The notes: generated by a model not told the origin, from the letters alone. Numbered from the stretch's first letter, positions 11,550 to 22,845 are shown. The stretch is DNA of 64,000 nt from Dolomedes plantarius (GCA_907164885.2 OU015501.1:24313591-24377590), one strand, 5' to 3'. Made by a program: numbers and translations.

Positions 11550-12345
11550 AGTGGAATTTGCAACTATTCTACGTGAAGGTCAGATCCTAGTTCCTGCAGG
11601 CTCCCAAAAGGGGGATGGCGTGATAAGGCATACCACACACGCTCAATGGGATTGATATTCGGCGAATATACAGACCAAATCTTACCCAGCGACATCTTCA
11701 GGTTCACGGTATTTATCAACCAGATGGGTTTGATGGGTCAGACATAGTTCATCTGAAGAAAATCTAGTCATACTGCCTTCCTGGAAATCCTTATTTGTGG
11801 ATGCAGAACCTCATCTACGTTCCTTCGGCTGGTTACAGATCCTCTGAAGATATGCAGGTTGGTGCGATCATTTATCATGATTCCTTCCCACGCAATTAAA
11901 CCACCACTGTGAGAACTAAGGTTTTCACGAATTTTCTATGGACGAATTTTCGTGTCCCACGTTATCTCTAGATTAAAGTTTGTTCAGAATCAGCATTTAA
12001 ACTGTACCTCAATTGATCAGCGAACCCGCTCCCAGTCATTTTAGTTTCACAGCCGACGTAGGCGATATTACATCTCAAGTGTTACCCTTCTTATTCTTGT
12101 ACGAGTGGCTACTGTAACACGACACTGTCATTTGACTTTTGCAATCCATGATGATTTCATCTGGCCAAAACAGATATATCATGGGGTTTCGTTGCAGTAG
12201 TAATGTGGACGAACAAGACCTTCCTGAAGACGATCATTTCCCGTTCTAAGATATCATATCTCCACATCCTTGAGACTACATCTTGTGGAATATACTTCTC
12301 TTGAGACGCTCGACTGCGGCTGGGCAGCTTCCAGTCTACCAACAA
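11550..12345 (-). pseudogene. Decayed Tc1-family transposase
   Basis: On the minus strand, conserved Tc1 transposase blocks appear in the correct order, separated by stops and frameshifts. The DVVSRMWR block near 12275-12300 matches the N-terminal HTH region. GGLIAWEGIMINDRTNLHIF at about 11850-11910 and GSVTSRRNVDEVLHP follow. The catalytic-glutamate block SPNINPIERVWYALSRHP lies near 11605-11680. It is a different lineage from the element at 6301. I did not identify its TIRs. Confidence 0.75.
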
Positions 12346-12507
12346 CTCGCTACCTCCGGTATTAAGACATCCTTGAGATATAACTAACGAAATCTAAATG
12401 CTTACTAACTAAAAAACTTACCAAGAGAATATATATGGGAGTCCTAGTATGCGATCAATCCTCATTTTCTTGCGTTCGCCTAATTTTTAGATTTTGCGTG
12501 TTTTCGG

Positions 12508-12670
12508 ATTTGGTTTGGAGCGCTACGGTCAACGTTTTGCTACATTAGGGATAATTAGACTTGGAACTACAGTTTAAAGCCGATTCCGAACGGCTACAAA
12601 CATCCATGCCAACAGTGGGACTCGAACCCATAGGATTGGAACCGAATACCAGCGCCTGGCTCGTGTTTTT
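12508..12670 (-). mobile_element. tRNA-derived SINE, family B, copy 1
   Basis: The minus strand has a B-box GGGTTCGAGTCCC (near 12620-12640), then a body ending in the block whose plus-strand form is TTTGGTTTGGAGCGCTACGG. The copy at 30625-30800 shares head and body. The A-box is degraded here. Confidence 0.65.
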
Positions 12671-13469
12671 AGGAGCATAAGTAGATGCTTTTATCTTTGG
12701 TAGCCTCATTCTATTAGCATACACACAACTGTTTCATTGGATTTCAAATCAGCAACCATTTGTTATCTAATAATTTTTATGTTCACCTTAAATTTTGTAC
12801 ACAAGTCTAGCTTTCATATTAGGAGTCAAATAAGTATAGATGAAAAGTTAGGTTTAAAAGATTTCAGTTGTTCAACATATGTGTTTTTTAAATTACATAA
12901 CTATTTGATTTAAAAGTAAAGCCATTAGAAAATTTCAGTATGATTTATAGTTTTTAAATAATTTTCACGCAAATGATATGTTATGAAACAACTTCGTGAT
13001 GCCACTGCGACTTTGCAAAGAAGCTTCAGATATTCCTCAAATGTGACTTGATTGTAGATAGACATTTCCATCACGAGGACGTGATGATATATTCCTGTGA
13101 CTGAATAATATTACAACTACATTTCATCCAGCATACTTGCTGTACCGGATTATAGAATTCTGGGACAAACTTGATAAAACCAATGGTGATAGTTGGAACG
13201 TGATAGTTCGAACCATTTTAATCTCATTATTCCGGGCAACATACATAAAATCATTTTATCAGTTTTTTTTTTCTTTGAGGGAGTTTAGCCCTTATTCCCC
13301 AGTAATTTAGATTTTAAATTATATTTTACTCCAGTCTTTTACTATCCTTCGTTTAATTGTAAACAAAGTATTGATAAGGATTGAGTCCCATTTATTAAAA
13401 TAAGTATTTTAGAAAGATATCTAGAAAAGTTTTAAAGTATTTTTCCACTTTTCCTTACATTTTGTCGAT
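12671..13469. other. Unassigned sequence
   Basis: No supported feature. Confidence 0.3.
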
Positions 13470-13474
13470 GTACT

Positions 13475-13943
13475 TGTCAGAGGCATACACATATGATAGT
13501 GCTGTACCTATTCTTAATTGGGAAGAACCCTTCCATATGAAGCTAATTTGAGAAAGGAATGACGGCGGAGGCCGAAGTTGTTAACGGAAGATTTGAAAGA
13601 GGCGTTAAAACAGTTCCCAAGGGACCAGATGCCGTGAGCCCTAAGTGACCGGAAAATCGGTTATAATGGGAAGCGGATAGAGAGATGGGGAGGGAGAGAG
13701 GATGTCGGACTAAGATGACTATGAGACGTGCTTCCTATCTCGATGATGATTGACCTGCGTTCGGACTCTCTCTCCCTGGTTTCGACGGATTTACGAGCTT
13801 CGATTGAGATGCTCGATAATGGAAGTTTTGTATAATCGATATTGTAAATATGTATCAATAAACCAAGATGTATATTGCAAGGAAGGAGTGGTTTATGTGT
13901 CTTTGGAAATCACAAGCAATCTATTTAAAACTAGGTTCCGACA
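13475..13943 (+). mobile_element. Solo LTR, 469 bp, with 5-bp target duplication
   Basis: It starts TGTCAGAG and ends TTCCGACA, so the termini are a short imperfect inverted repeat of the TG...CA type. It is flanked on both sides by GTACT (13470-13474 and 13944-13948). It contains an AATAAA at about 13856 downstream of a GC-richer block, which fits an R region. A 5-bp duplication fits Gypsy or BEL/Pao elements. No internal retrotransposon genes are adjacent, so this is a solo LTR from LTR-LTR recombination. Confidence 0.65.
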
Positions 13944-13949
13944 GTACTT

Positions 13950-15012
13950 ATAAACATTACTTGACTTGTGGCTCGAATTAAGGACATCTCACAAATTGGA
14001 CAGGCCGTTAGACACGGACTTATATCGTCACTTCCCGCGGTGTGAAGAAATCTCATACAGTTTTACCAATCTAAGAATTATTGTACAAGAAATAACGTAG
14101 TATCCCTTGATCGCGAGTGTACTACAAAATAGTGAACTCTTGACCAATAATGTCTACATCTTTGTAAAAATATCCCCCTTCTCGATCCCATTAAAATAGT
14201 AAACAACGAAGGAAAAAAATTTTAGTGAAATTATTCAAAATTCATATAAAATATTGGTTTAACGTGAAATTTTACACATATCAGACCAACGTCTAGAAAT
14301 TGTGCATAAAAGACAACATTTAAAGCATAATGTAATGCAAGCCGTATAATTTTTCCTTTTGGATCAAGTCACCTAATAATCCTCGAGAATATTTTATCTT
14401 CATTTAACAACAAATGTATAGTTTTAAATGTTGAAAAAAATGACATATAATTATTTCTTTATTTGTTAGAGGCACCAAACAAATTTTCTGCTCATGAAAT
14501 ATAACATAATCTATCTCTAAAAAATGTTTGAATTTTTAGTATATGACTCCCGATTTATACACGCGAAGGGGAAATTATCAATGAAAAAATTTGTGATTGT
14601 AAAAAAATTTCCCGTTTTCTCAGAAAATAAACCACTTACTTGAGGGAATACAAATGAAAAAAAAAGCGTTTAAATCAAAATGCACCAAAAGTTTTGACGA
14701 TGGATAATAAAATTTCTTCCAAAATTAAAAAAAAAATTTTGGATTAATTTAAAAATTTTAAAGACGAAAACTTGTAAGCTTGTTGCAAGAAACAATAAAT
14801 TTTTAGGCAATAAAAGTGAATTTAAACTATGGTTCATCTTAAATCATAAGAATGGTAAATCGGTGAGTTAGTTAAGATAAAAAGTCTTACTAAGAGGAAT
14901 AGAAATAAAAAATTGAAAAGATGCGTAACATATTCAAGAATTTTACACATCGATTCTGCCGTCGATTTTACATATTGAACATTTAAATGGATTCATTCTA
15001 ATCGTTAGAGAG
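13950..15012. other. Unassigned AT-rich sequence
   Basis: No gene or repeat recognised. Confidence 0.3.
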
Positions 15013-15020
15013 ATGTACAT

Positions 15021-17371
15021 TAGGGTGGAGCGAAAAAGGAGAAATTTTAATTTTTTAATTTTTTCTTTATTCCTGTATTATTATTTGTTGATGCAATAAT
15101 AGAACATCATATATACCAAAAATCAGTTGTCTACGACTTCATCTTCACGTGGCGCACGACATGAGAGGGTAAAAAACCCCTCATTTTTAGTACTTCATTC
15201 TAACCTCAACTGAGAGTCATAATTTAAAATTTTTTGTCCCAAATTTGTTATTGTAGGTTTGTATACTGTCCTATACTGCATTTTTAATAAAAATTTACCA
15301 ACAGTTCTGACTAGATTACTTGCATTAAGGTTTACACTTTAAGCCAATTTTACATAGTGTTAGACGGATGCTGCACTTCTGAACTGGCGCTATCTTACCA
15401 CACATCGGAGAAGGTATTAGTTCTATCAACTCACCACAGTTTTCCTCAGTCTTAGAATGCTCTTCTGAAAGATCTACTGAAACTAACCCAGATAAATTTT
15501 GCATTTCAAAACCCTACCAGCGACCAAAAAAGCAGCAAGAAGAAACGATCCAAATGAGACATAAACTACAAAATCTAGCAACATCTTGTGATCGAACTGG
15601 GATTTCTGATCGTTCAACAATAATCATAGTAAACGCTGCAATGCAGGATTTAAATATTATCAGTAGTGAGAACTCATCAAAAGTAATGGATCGACATAAA
15701 CTACGTCGCGAGCGTCGAAAAGTACTCCAAAACCTGCAACGGTTAAGTGGCCAACAGCCTATATCCTCGCTTTATTTTGACGGCCGTAAAGATAACACTT
15801 TAGTCCTGGCTAAGACAGAAAATAGATCACATCGGAAGACTGAAGAACATATTTCTTTGATGTCTGAGCCAGATTCTAAGTACATAGAACATCTTTCACT
15901 TGATTCGGGTAATGCAATTACGATTCAAAAAAAGTATAGTTGAATTGCTAGGAAAAAGTTTCGAATTTCATACATCGTTGATGGCAATTGGATGTGACGG
16001 TACTGCTGTAAATACAGGACAGAAAAACGGTGTCATTGCACCATTGGAAAAATATCTTAATCGACCGGTACAGTGGTTTGTGTGCCTACTACATGCTAAT
16101 GAATTATCACTCCGTCATCTTTTCACCATCCTCGATGGTACCACGACAGGTCCAAATAGTTTTTCAGGAAACATTGGAAAAAGACTTGAAAAAGGCCTAG
16201 AATATAAATGGTGACCTTTGAAGCTGTAAGTTCAGAATTGCCGGATGTTAATGCTGCATTATTAAGCACCAATCACAAATATTTATATGAACTGTGCTCA
16301 GCTATTTCTTGTGGCTCAATCACGCCTAGCTTAGCTAACAGGGATCCAGGAAAGCTAGCACATTCCCGACGGCTAACTTGTGCAAACAGGATTCTTCGTT
16401 TATATGTAGGAACAACGAAACCAACGGTCAACCTGAAAGAACTTGTCAATTTTATTATTAAAGTATACATATCAACTTGGTTTGACATCAAGACTAAACC
16501 ATCTTGTAAATATGGGCCTATCCGCGTTTTTTATATGGTTAGAAGATCTTCGTATATGCAAAACGAGCTGAAGAACGTTGTATTAAAAACTATTCAACGA
16601 AATTCATTCTTTGCATACCCAGAAAATTTGTTGCTAGCTATGTCACAAGACGAAGAGTTACATATAAGACAACTAGCTCTTCGAAGAATATTAAAAACAA
16701 GAGAACGGACCAAAGGCAGAAAAGTACGCGAGTTTCAACTTCCTGAACTTCAGATCGGAGCATCACATTATTACGATTTGATAAATTGGTAGAAAGAAAA
16801 TGTTACCGAACCACCAATGACGATGAAATACAGTGATACAGAAATAAAGACTATGATTTCTTCAGGAGACAATTTCCTGTATTTTGAGAAGTTCCCTAGT
16901 CACACGCATGCAGTAGAACGGTGTGTAAAGCTAGTAACTGAGGCTGTATTATCTGTTTGTGGTCCAGAGGCAAGAGACGGTTATATAAGAACCAAGATAA
17001 TAGCTAGGCAAGACTTGCCACCTTTTGAGACAAAATCTCAATATTTTCACGAAAAAAAAGTATGAAAAACTTCTGAAAAGGACACTTAAACATTATTATA
17101 CAAGGAGTCTATTGCTTAAATGCTTTTTAATATAATATGTTTAATTAGCATAAGAAATAAAATCAAATAAAAATATATAATTGAGTTTTATTACCACGTT
17201 TTTAAATGTCTCCTTTTTATATTACTTTGCAAAAATTCGATTCTAGTGAGCCACCTGAAGATACTATCAAAACAGGTGGAAATTTTGCACTTTTGCCTTT
17301 TGGTCCATGGATCAATGATTGATGATACAGGAAAGAAAAATATAATAAAAAAGGTTTTTCGCTCCACCCTA
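15021..17371 (+). mobile_element. DNA transposon with TIRs and an 8-bp palindromic target duplication, GCDGT family
   Basis: Perfect 17-bp inverted ends: TAGGGTGGAGCGAAAAA at 15021-15037 and its reverse complement at 17355-17371. Both sides are flanked by ATGTACAT (15013-15020 and 17372-17379). That 8-mer is its own reverse complement, so it could be a target duplication or the outer part of longer TIRs. Eight-base duplications occur in hAT and P superfamilies; the TAGGG start fits hAT. The element encloses one transposase-like gene, at 15554-17065. Confidence 0.8.
15554..17065 (+). pseudogene. Putative transposase of the GCDGTAVNTG family, lightly broken
   Basis: I recognise this as a multi-copy protein family of arthropod and cnidarian genomes but know no agreed name. 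Segments in order: DRHKLRRERRKVLQNLQ and LYFDGRK (15700-15790), EEHISLMSEPDSKYIEHLSL (about 15840-15900), AIGCDGTAVNTGQKNGVIA (about 15985-16045), WFVCLLHANELSLRHL (16075-16125), then SYLANR-, CANRILRLY-, YPENLLLAMSQDEELHIRQ- and TEAVLSVCGPEARDGYIRTK-like blocks to 17065. Breaks: one extra A in the A7 run near 15925-15935, a frame change near 16205, and an in-frame TAG near 16790 (INW-stop-KENVTE). No standard DDE triad is obvious to me. Confidence 0.75.
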
Positions 17372-17529
17372 ATGTACATGCTTTCTATGAGTAGCGTGCC
17401 TTGGTGGAAAGTATAAAATGTTGAAAGTATAAAGATCCTTTTATGCCAAAGGATTTATAAATTCATTTTATATGCTTGACAAAATAATCCATTTGATATA
17501 CAATTTCCATCTTAATTGAAGTTTCTCGA

Positions 17530-17860
17530 GATATATGCAGTGGCATTCAACAAAGCTCGTTTCTTGGCCCGACTCTTTTCAATTAATGATATTTCAATAG
17601 TTTATACTCTACTTTCTATATATGTGGACGATACTGCTATTCTCTCCACAGCTCATAATCGATCTTTCTAATATATCAAATCCAACACCATATTGACACT
17701 CTTGAAAAAGGGTTTATGCGTTGAAAAATTAAAATAAGCCCCTCAAAGTGTCCTGCGATGTACTTTTCTAATCGCTCTTCTAATTTACCATGTTTTTATT
17801 TTCTATTACCTCACAATTTAATAGGAGATTAACTTTTTCCTTACGGGGTGGGATAGCATG
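17530..17860 (+). pseudogene. LINE reverse transcriptase relic (YVDD box)
   Basis: A short RT fragment. FLGPTLFN near 17555-17580 matches the conserved QGS.LGP.LF block. About 50 bases on is SIYVDDTAILS (about 17613-17645), the catalytic motif. Stops and frame changes surround both. It is too decayed to classify beyond Jockey-like. Confidence 0.65.
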
Positions 17861-17895
17861 TATCCCAAGAAATACGGGCCCAAGAATGAATATAT

Positions 17896-17903
17896 ACATA
17901 TAT

Positions 17904-17978
<75 letters not shown>

Positions 17979-17979
17979 C
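17896..17979. repeat. CA/TA microsatellite
   Basis: A (CA)n tract runs into (TA)n. It abuts the repeat-like block that begins TCTTATTAATAAAAGCG. Confidence 0.9.
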
Positions 17980-18600
17980 TTATTAATAAAAGCGAATGTT
18001 TGCGTGTGTGTGTGCGTGCGGCCCCCAAGCGAATCTGTGAAACTTACAGCCATGAAATTTGGCACACGGGTAGTGCAGACTATGGGAAGGTGCACCTCGA
18101 AGCCCGAATTTTAAATTTTATTCTAGAAAATTTTTTATTTTATGTTTTGTGGGAAATTTTATGTTTTTTTTAAAATTCAGATTACAATATCTCGGCAAAA
18201 ATTGATCGTAGAATTTTGACCTTTTTACAATCTAAGACTACGGACATTTCTCCTTCAAACAAGACCTCATTTGTTTAAAAATAATTTAAAACAGACTAAT
18301 ATTTTCATCAAAATATTAAACCCACTTTTTCGAGAAATTTACGCTCTTTTGAGGATCTACGGTCGATGCTCTTCGAGTTTTTATCTTACAAAGAAAATAT
18401 TTACATCATCTGGAAGATGAAAGCTTTCTCATTCATATAAATCTCATTTCAAGTCTCTATCTTAAATTTTCGATTTTTAATTGAATTTTAAAGAACGATA
18501 CTTCAACACAAATTTTATACGCGGTTCTTCCAACGCGGTACTCTAGGCGTTGGAATCAATCATTCATAAGAACTGCGCATGCGCACAAGGAAAAGTTTTA
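17978..18600 (+). repeat. Repeat-like block, possibly Helitron-derived
   Basis: It starts with TCTTATTAATAAAAGCG and then AAATTTGGCACACGGGTAG, the style of 5' regions in arthropod Helitrons. I found no matching 3' terminus that I trust. Confidence 0.25.
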
Positions 18601-19280
18601 TTTATTTTTGCCGGTGTTCACTTTTTCAGTATTCTGTCAATTTTTGTTTAATTTAGTTACTTTTTGCATATTCTTTCTTTTTATGCTTCTGTCTGAAACT
18701 CTGGAATATTTTTTATTATCATTCTAATACTTCGAAACTTAACAATGTTTACCAGGGGTGTTTTAAAACAACTGTTAATTATGTTTGTGTTCAGCTTTGA
18801 TTATGTTTGTGTTTAGTTAGCTTTGAGAAAAGATAATTTTGTAAAGGTTTTTTTGGTCTTTTATGCTAAAATAGCACTTAAAAATAAAAAAAAAGAAGCA
18901 AAAACTTACCTGTAAATAGTATACCTTTTTTATAAATTGATCAATTTGAAGTAATTTTTAATGAAATTTAGCTAAAACACATTCTGCACAAAATCCTAAA
19001 GCTAATATTTTTAACTAATTTTAGCTTTTGATTGCGGAAATTTTTTATGTTAAAACATGTTAGCAATGTATTACATATGCATTATTTTGTACGTCAAATA
19101 TAGTTGCACATTAATTTTATAGAAATTTGTGGTATGACGTTCTTAAGTAGCATGATTTATTTTTTCTCGATGATATCTTTTTCTTAATTGTCATATTTTG
19201 AGAACATAACTTTTTTAAATTAAAAAAAACACAAATAACAGTTTAGGTTAACAAGATTTATTGTCAAGAATTATATTTCA
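18601..19280. other. Unassigned AT-rich sequence
   Basis: No supported feature. Confidence 0.3.
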
Positions 19281-19685
19281 CATGATTGGACAAGCCACAG
19301 GTCGAGAAGTGTTGGAATTAATGGAGGTAAGGTTAATTTTTTTTACATGCAGTAATTTTTTCATGTCCTGATAAATGATTCATAAATTAGAATCGATAGC
19401 TGATTTATACCTCATTTATATTTTTCGAAGTTAACTTCTTACTTCTGTTTTAACTTTTCTTTCTATTTTACCATCATGTTTTGTTTTGCTATTATTGAAG
19501 TGTGTAAAATTTTTTTCATTGCTTACTACGATTTAAAATGTTTTTTTTTTTGTATTATTGGCCTGAGCATATCTGGCCGCAGCCTGTACTTTTTATTCAT
19601 ACTGTGTTATTTATACTGTTATTTTTTCTACGCTATTTATACAGTATTTAGTTTTTAAATTGGTTTGGTATTGTTTACTTTTCAG

Positions 19686-19960
19686 CTTTTTCCGAATGAT
19701 TTTCCGAATCTTTACCCCGGAAAGAGAAGCGAGACTGGAAGAAATCAGACAACAACAGCAAAGAATAGTTGGACAAAAACCACAGGATCGTCATGATTTG
19801 TTAGCAAGAGTGTTTCATCAAAAACAAAAATCACTTATGAGTCTCATCACAAAGGCAAAGATTTTTGGAGGTTAGGTGTCATATGTACACCATAATTGCA
19901 GTTTTGGCTGATTTAAACTCTGTATTCTCACATTTTGATGCCCCTGTAGCAGTAGTGGAT
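19686..19960 (+). pseudogene. Helitron-like Rep protein fragment
   Basis: The frame gives FTPEREARLEEIRQQQQR and then HDLLARVFHQKQKSLMSLI and KAKIFG. After a frame break at about 19870 it reads VRCHMYTI. The ARVFH...IFG.V...YTI order is typical of the Helitron helitron_like_N region before the HUH nuclease. A splice-acceptor-like pyrimidine tract with AG ends at 19685, and an ATG-led 45-base open stretch with a GTAAGG donor lies at 19282-19326. Those two may or may not belong together. Confidence 0.4.
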
Positions 19961-20023
19961 TACATGGTTAACTGCAGTTACTCATTTTGTTCCATTTTAA
20001 AGGAATTAGGCTGTGGTTCATAT

Positions 20024-20390
20024 GGGAATGGCGTTTAGAAACATACGGCGTATGAGGCAGATATTACAGATCAAATAATAGCCAAAGATAACACCACTTC
20101 AGTCAGTTGTCACAAAACAACTGTCTCCGTCCACATGTTGCAGAAGCCTCCTCTGCACGATTTCTTCATTCGGGAATGGCGTTTAGAAACATACGGCATA
20201 TGAGGCAGATATTACGGATCAAATAATAGCCAAAGATGACACCACTTCAATCAGTTGTCACAAAACAACTATCTCCGTCCACATGTTGCAGAAGCCTCCT
20301 CTGCACGATTTCTTCGTTCGGGAATGGCGTTTAGAAACATACGGCATATAAGGCAGATATTACGGATCAAATAATAGCCAAAGATAGCAA
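20024..20390. repeat. 148-bp tandem repeat, about 2.5 copies
   Basis: GGGAATGGCGTTTAGAAACA recurs at 20024, 20172 and 20320, so the period is 148 bp. Copies differ by only a few bases, and the third ends near 20390. Confidence 0.95.
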
Positions 20391-20482
20391 GTGTCTATAG
20401 ACAATGCGTGGATTGTCCCGTATTGCCCTCTACTAACCACAATTTTCAATGCCCATATAAACGTAAAGTACTGTAATTCAGT

Positions 20483-20596
20483 TTTATAGTGTTGCGTGTG
20501 AGTGGAACACTGGTGTGTGGTTTTCAAATGATTTTAGCTTTTACTGGAAATTAGCAGAACATTAGCTTCCAAAACAGTAATCGTTTGGAAAGTTTT
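20483..20596. repeat. 114-bp direct repeat, copy 1
   Basis: Nearly identical to 20927-21040, same orientation, starts 444 bp apart. It contains GTTGCGTGTGAGTGGAACAC. Confidence 0.95.
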
Positions 20597-20926
20597 TATT
20601 TATATACACAACTCACTACCATAATACTCTTAAAATTTATATTTTAACACATTTCGGTTACTGCTGTTGTTTGTAAACACACGATCTTCATTGCCATGCT
20701 CATTTCAGAAATTTCTCATTGAGATGATGCTCATTTAATGCGTGTTTTCAAAAGTGAAATATACCATGTTCTGTAAATGCCCCCAAAATATTTCTATACT
20801 GGAGATGTAGACAGATTAAAGAATTTAAGTAAACTTTTGTGTAATTTATACATTTGTGTGTGTTTAATTATTTAAATTAATAGACTTATATTTTTTAAAC
20901 GTTTTATACTTGCATTCTTTTAGGGG

Positions 20927-21040
20927 TTTATAGTGTTGCGTGTGAGTGGAACACTGGTGTGTGGATTTCAAATGATTTTAGCTTTTACTGGAAATTAGCA
21001 GAACATTAGCTTCCAAAACAGTAATCGTTTGGAAAGTTTT
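20927..21040. repeat. 114-bp direct repeat, copy 2
   Basis: Second copy of the 20483-20596 unit. Directly after it (from 21041), about 145 bases resemble the interior of the Helitron at 56002-56791 in its coding orientation. Confidence 0.95.
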
Positions 21041-21269
21041 GAATTTAATTTATTAAATGCTGATCACGAGATTTCTTTTCTTTTTGTGATACTTTAAATT
21101 AATTTTGCGTCACGTGCATAACAACGAAATTAATTGACAAAGAAAATATTAAAATACAGTAAAAGATAAAATTTAACCACTAGACTAATTGAGATGGAAA
21201 TTTTTAAAAATTTAGTTCAAATTAGTATGTTTTATGGATATTAAATCAAATCTATATATAAAACTGTAA

Positions 21270-22740
21270 TTTCCTCTCAAAATATGCTTCGCCATGACGA
21301 TAAATAAGTCCCAAGGCCAAACTTTAAAATATGCTGGCGTACATTTACGAGAAAATTGTTTCTCCCACGGTCAGTTTTACGTAGCTTGCTCGACAAAAAT
21401 AGACCTCTTCACAGACTCACGAAGCGCGCTTCAAGCACTACACTCACACAAGACAGACGATGAAGAAATACAAAACCTGAAAACCATCATCAAAACCAAT
21501 CAAATAGACATAAACTTTCACTGGGTCAAGGCGCACGTTGGACACGAACAAAACGAAGAAGTTGACAAACTAGCTAAAGAAGCCACAGAATTGGAAATAA
21601 TCACGAACAGCTACAAAAACAGAAAAGAACACGTGAAAAATTTGCTCCACACAGAAGCTTTAAAAACTTGGCAAACCAGATGGAACACCTCAGAAAAAGG
21701 TAGAAGAGTACACGAAATATATCCAATAGTAGCAACAACAAGACTAAAAGGCAACTTCTGGATCAACCAAGCGATAACAGAACACGGAAGCTTCGGCTCC
21801 TACCAAAACAGATTCTTCAACAAACCAGACACATGCACCTGTGGCTTGCCTCAAACAATAGATCATTGCATCTTCCATTGTCCAGACTTTCAAGATGAAC
21901 GCAGAGACCTACCGCCAGGCGCAAACACCTGGCCACCGTCAAAATTTTACAACGACTACTACTGCTCCAAAATACTAATCAAGATGCTCACAAAATTAAT
22001 GACTCAACACTACCCGACTGAAACAACTTAAACGCATTGTCACCTGCTCACATACAACTTCTTCACCCTCCAAAGTTACATCAACTAAACAAATTGCAAC
22101 TTCAACAACAAAAGAGCAACTGTATCACTCATTGTAACTATATTATGTATCAGTCATACACTGTATCCTAGTGTAACCATTGTACTATTGTAACCTATGT
22201 AAACTAAAAAAAAAAAAAAAAAATGAAAAAAAAAAAAAAAGGACACGGAGTCACAGAACCACAGGAACGCAAAAGCTAGACGAAATGCAGCTGGACGACT
22301 TAATGCAAAAAGGTAAACTAGATTTTAGTCCCCCTCCAAATTAAAGAACGTAAACAAATTGGCTCTCATTCCTCCACCAAGATTGGCACTTAAACTCATA
22401 CCTTGTCTACTATAGAACGCAATTATGGTGACTGCATCCAAGCAAACCTCAGACAATTCCAATAGTAAAATATCAAATGAACAGCTAAAACTAAGTCTCA
22501 TGAGTGAACGGTATCTTAATTATTGGCGTTAGCCGGCAACGACTAGATACCATGCGGCCGTTTTGCCGGGCAGGTTAGCGTCGAGCGATCAGTAATCAGC
22601 TCCCTAGTATGCCTCACGGCAGGTCTGTTTTCCTTTGTGATTACGTAGCTTGCTCACGCGTAAGTTCGCGGACGAGCCTGGTAATATTAGTTACGCCCAA
22701 TGAAGAAACAAAATATATTGTTTATAAGAAAATCCTCTAA
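21270..22740 (+). pseudogene. Helitron PIF1-like helicase C-terminus, split by insertion
   Basis: The first part reads [19 protein letters not shown] then [12 protein letters not shown], ending at 21391. This is the motif VI region of Helitron helicases, with the Q-G-Q-T signature. The second part resumes at 22656 with RVSSRTSLVILVTPNEE and ends at the TAA at 22738-22740. The halves join in frame if the material between the two 15-bp duplications is removed. The Rep nuclease and most of the helicase are absent. Confidence 0.8.
21392..22640 (+). mobile_element. 5'-truncated LINE insertion (RNase H end) in the Helitron helicase
   Basis: Bounded by a 15-bp target duplication TTACGTAGCTTGCTC (21377-21391 and 22641-22655). 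The inserted frame to 22031 has RNase H motifs: [12 protein letters not shown] and [21 protein letters not shown] Cys/His tail follows ([16 protein letters not shown]), as at the C-terminus of I-group LINE ORF2. The frame is open up to the TAA at 22031. A poly(A) tract lies at about 22207-22240, yet 400 further bases precede the second duplication. That extra piece could be 3' transduction or a longer 3' UTR. Confidence 0.75.
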
Positions 22741-22814
22741 AAAGCAATTTCATTACTTTTTCATTGTAATTATCTTAAAATGTACCCCGTAGCGAAGCAC
22801 GGGTATTCAGCTAG

Positions 22815-22842
<28 letters not shown>
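22815..22842. repeat. TA microsatellite
   Basis: A (TA)n tract between the Helitron 3' end and the pogo/Tigger element; a similar tract continues at 25139-25226. Confidence 0.9.

Positions 22843-22845
<3 letters not shown>

Larger units (their letters stand above)
21251..22814 (+). mobile_element. Helitron, internally deleted, interrupted by a LINE
   Basis: The 3' end is CTAG at 22811-22814. It is preceded by a hairpin with arms CCCGT and ACGGG around AGCGAAGC, at about 22784-22801. The probable 5' end is TCTATATATAAAACTG at 21251. Left flank A and right flank T give the A|T insertion expected of Helitrons. The copy at 56002-56791 shares both termini, which supports these limits. Internal content is the C-terminal tail of the Helitron helicase, split by a LINE insertion. 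The 5' limit is less sure than the 3' limit. Confidence 0.7.

Noticed and set aside
17790..18173. 127-aa open frame on the plus strand
   Set aside because: Mostly translated CA/TA microsatellite; no family resemblance.
18530..18553. Helitron 3' end (hairpin CCAACGC/GCGTTGG with CTAG)
   Set aside because: CTAG lies in the loop rather than after the hairpin, and no paired 5' end is proven.
21294..22031. A single 245-aa gene
   Set aside because: It is a helicase fragment fused to a LINE RNase H at an insertion junction marked by a target duplication.
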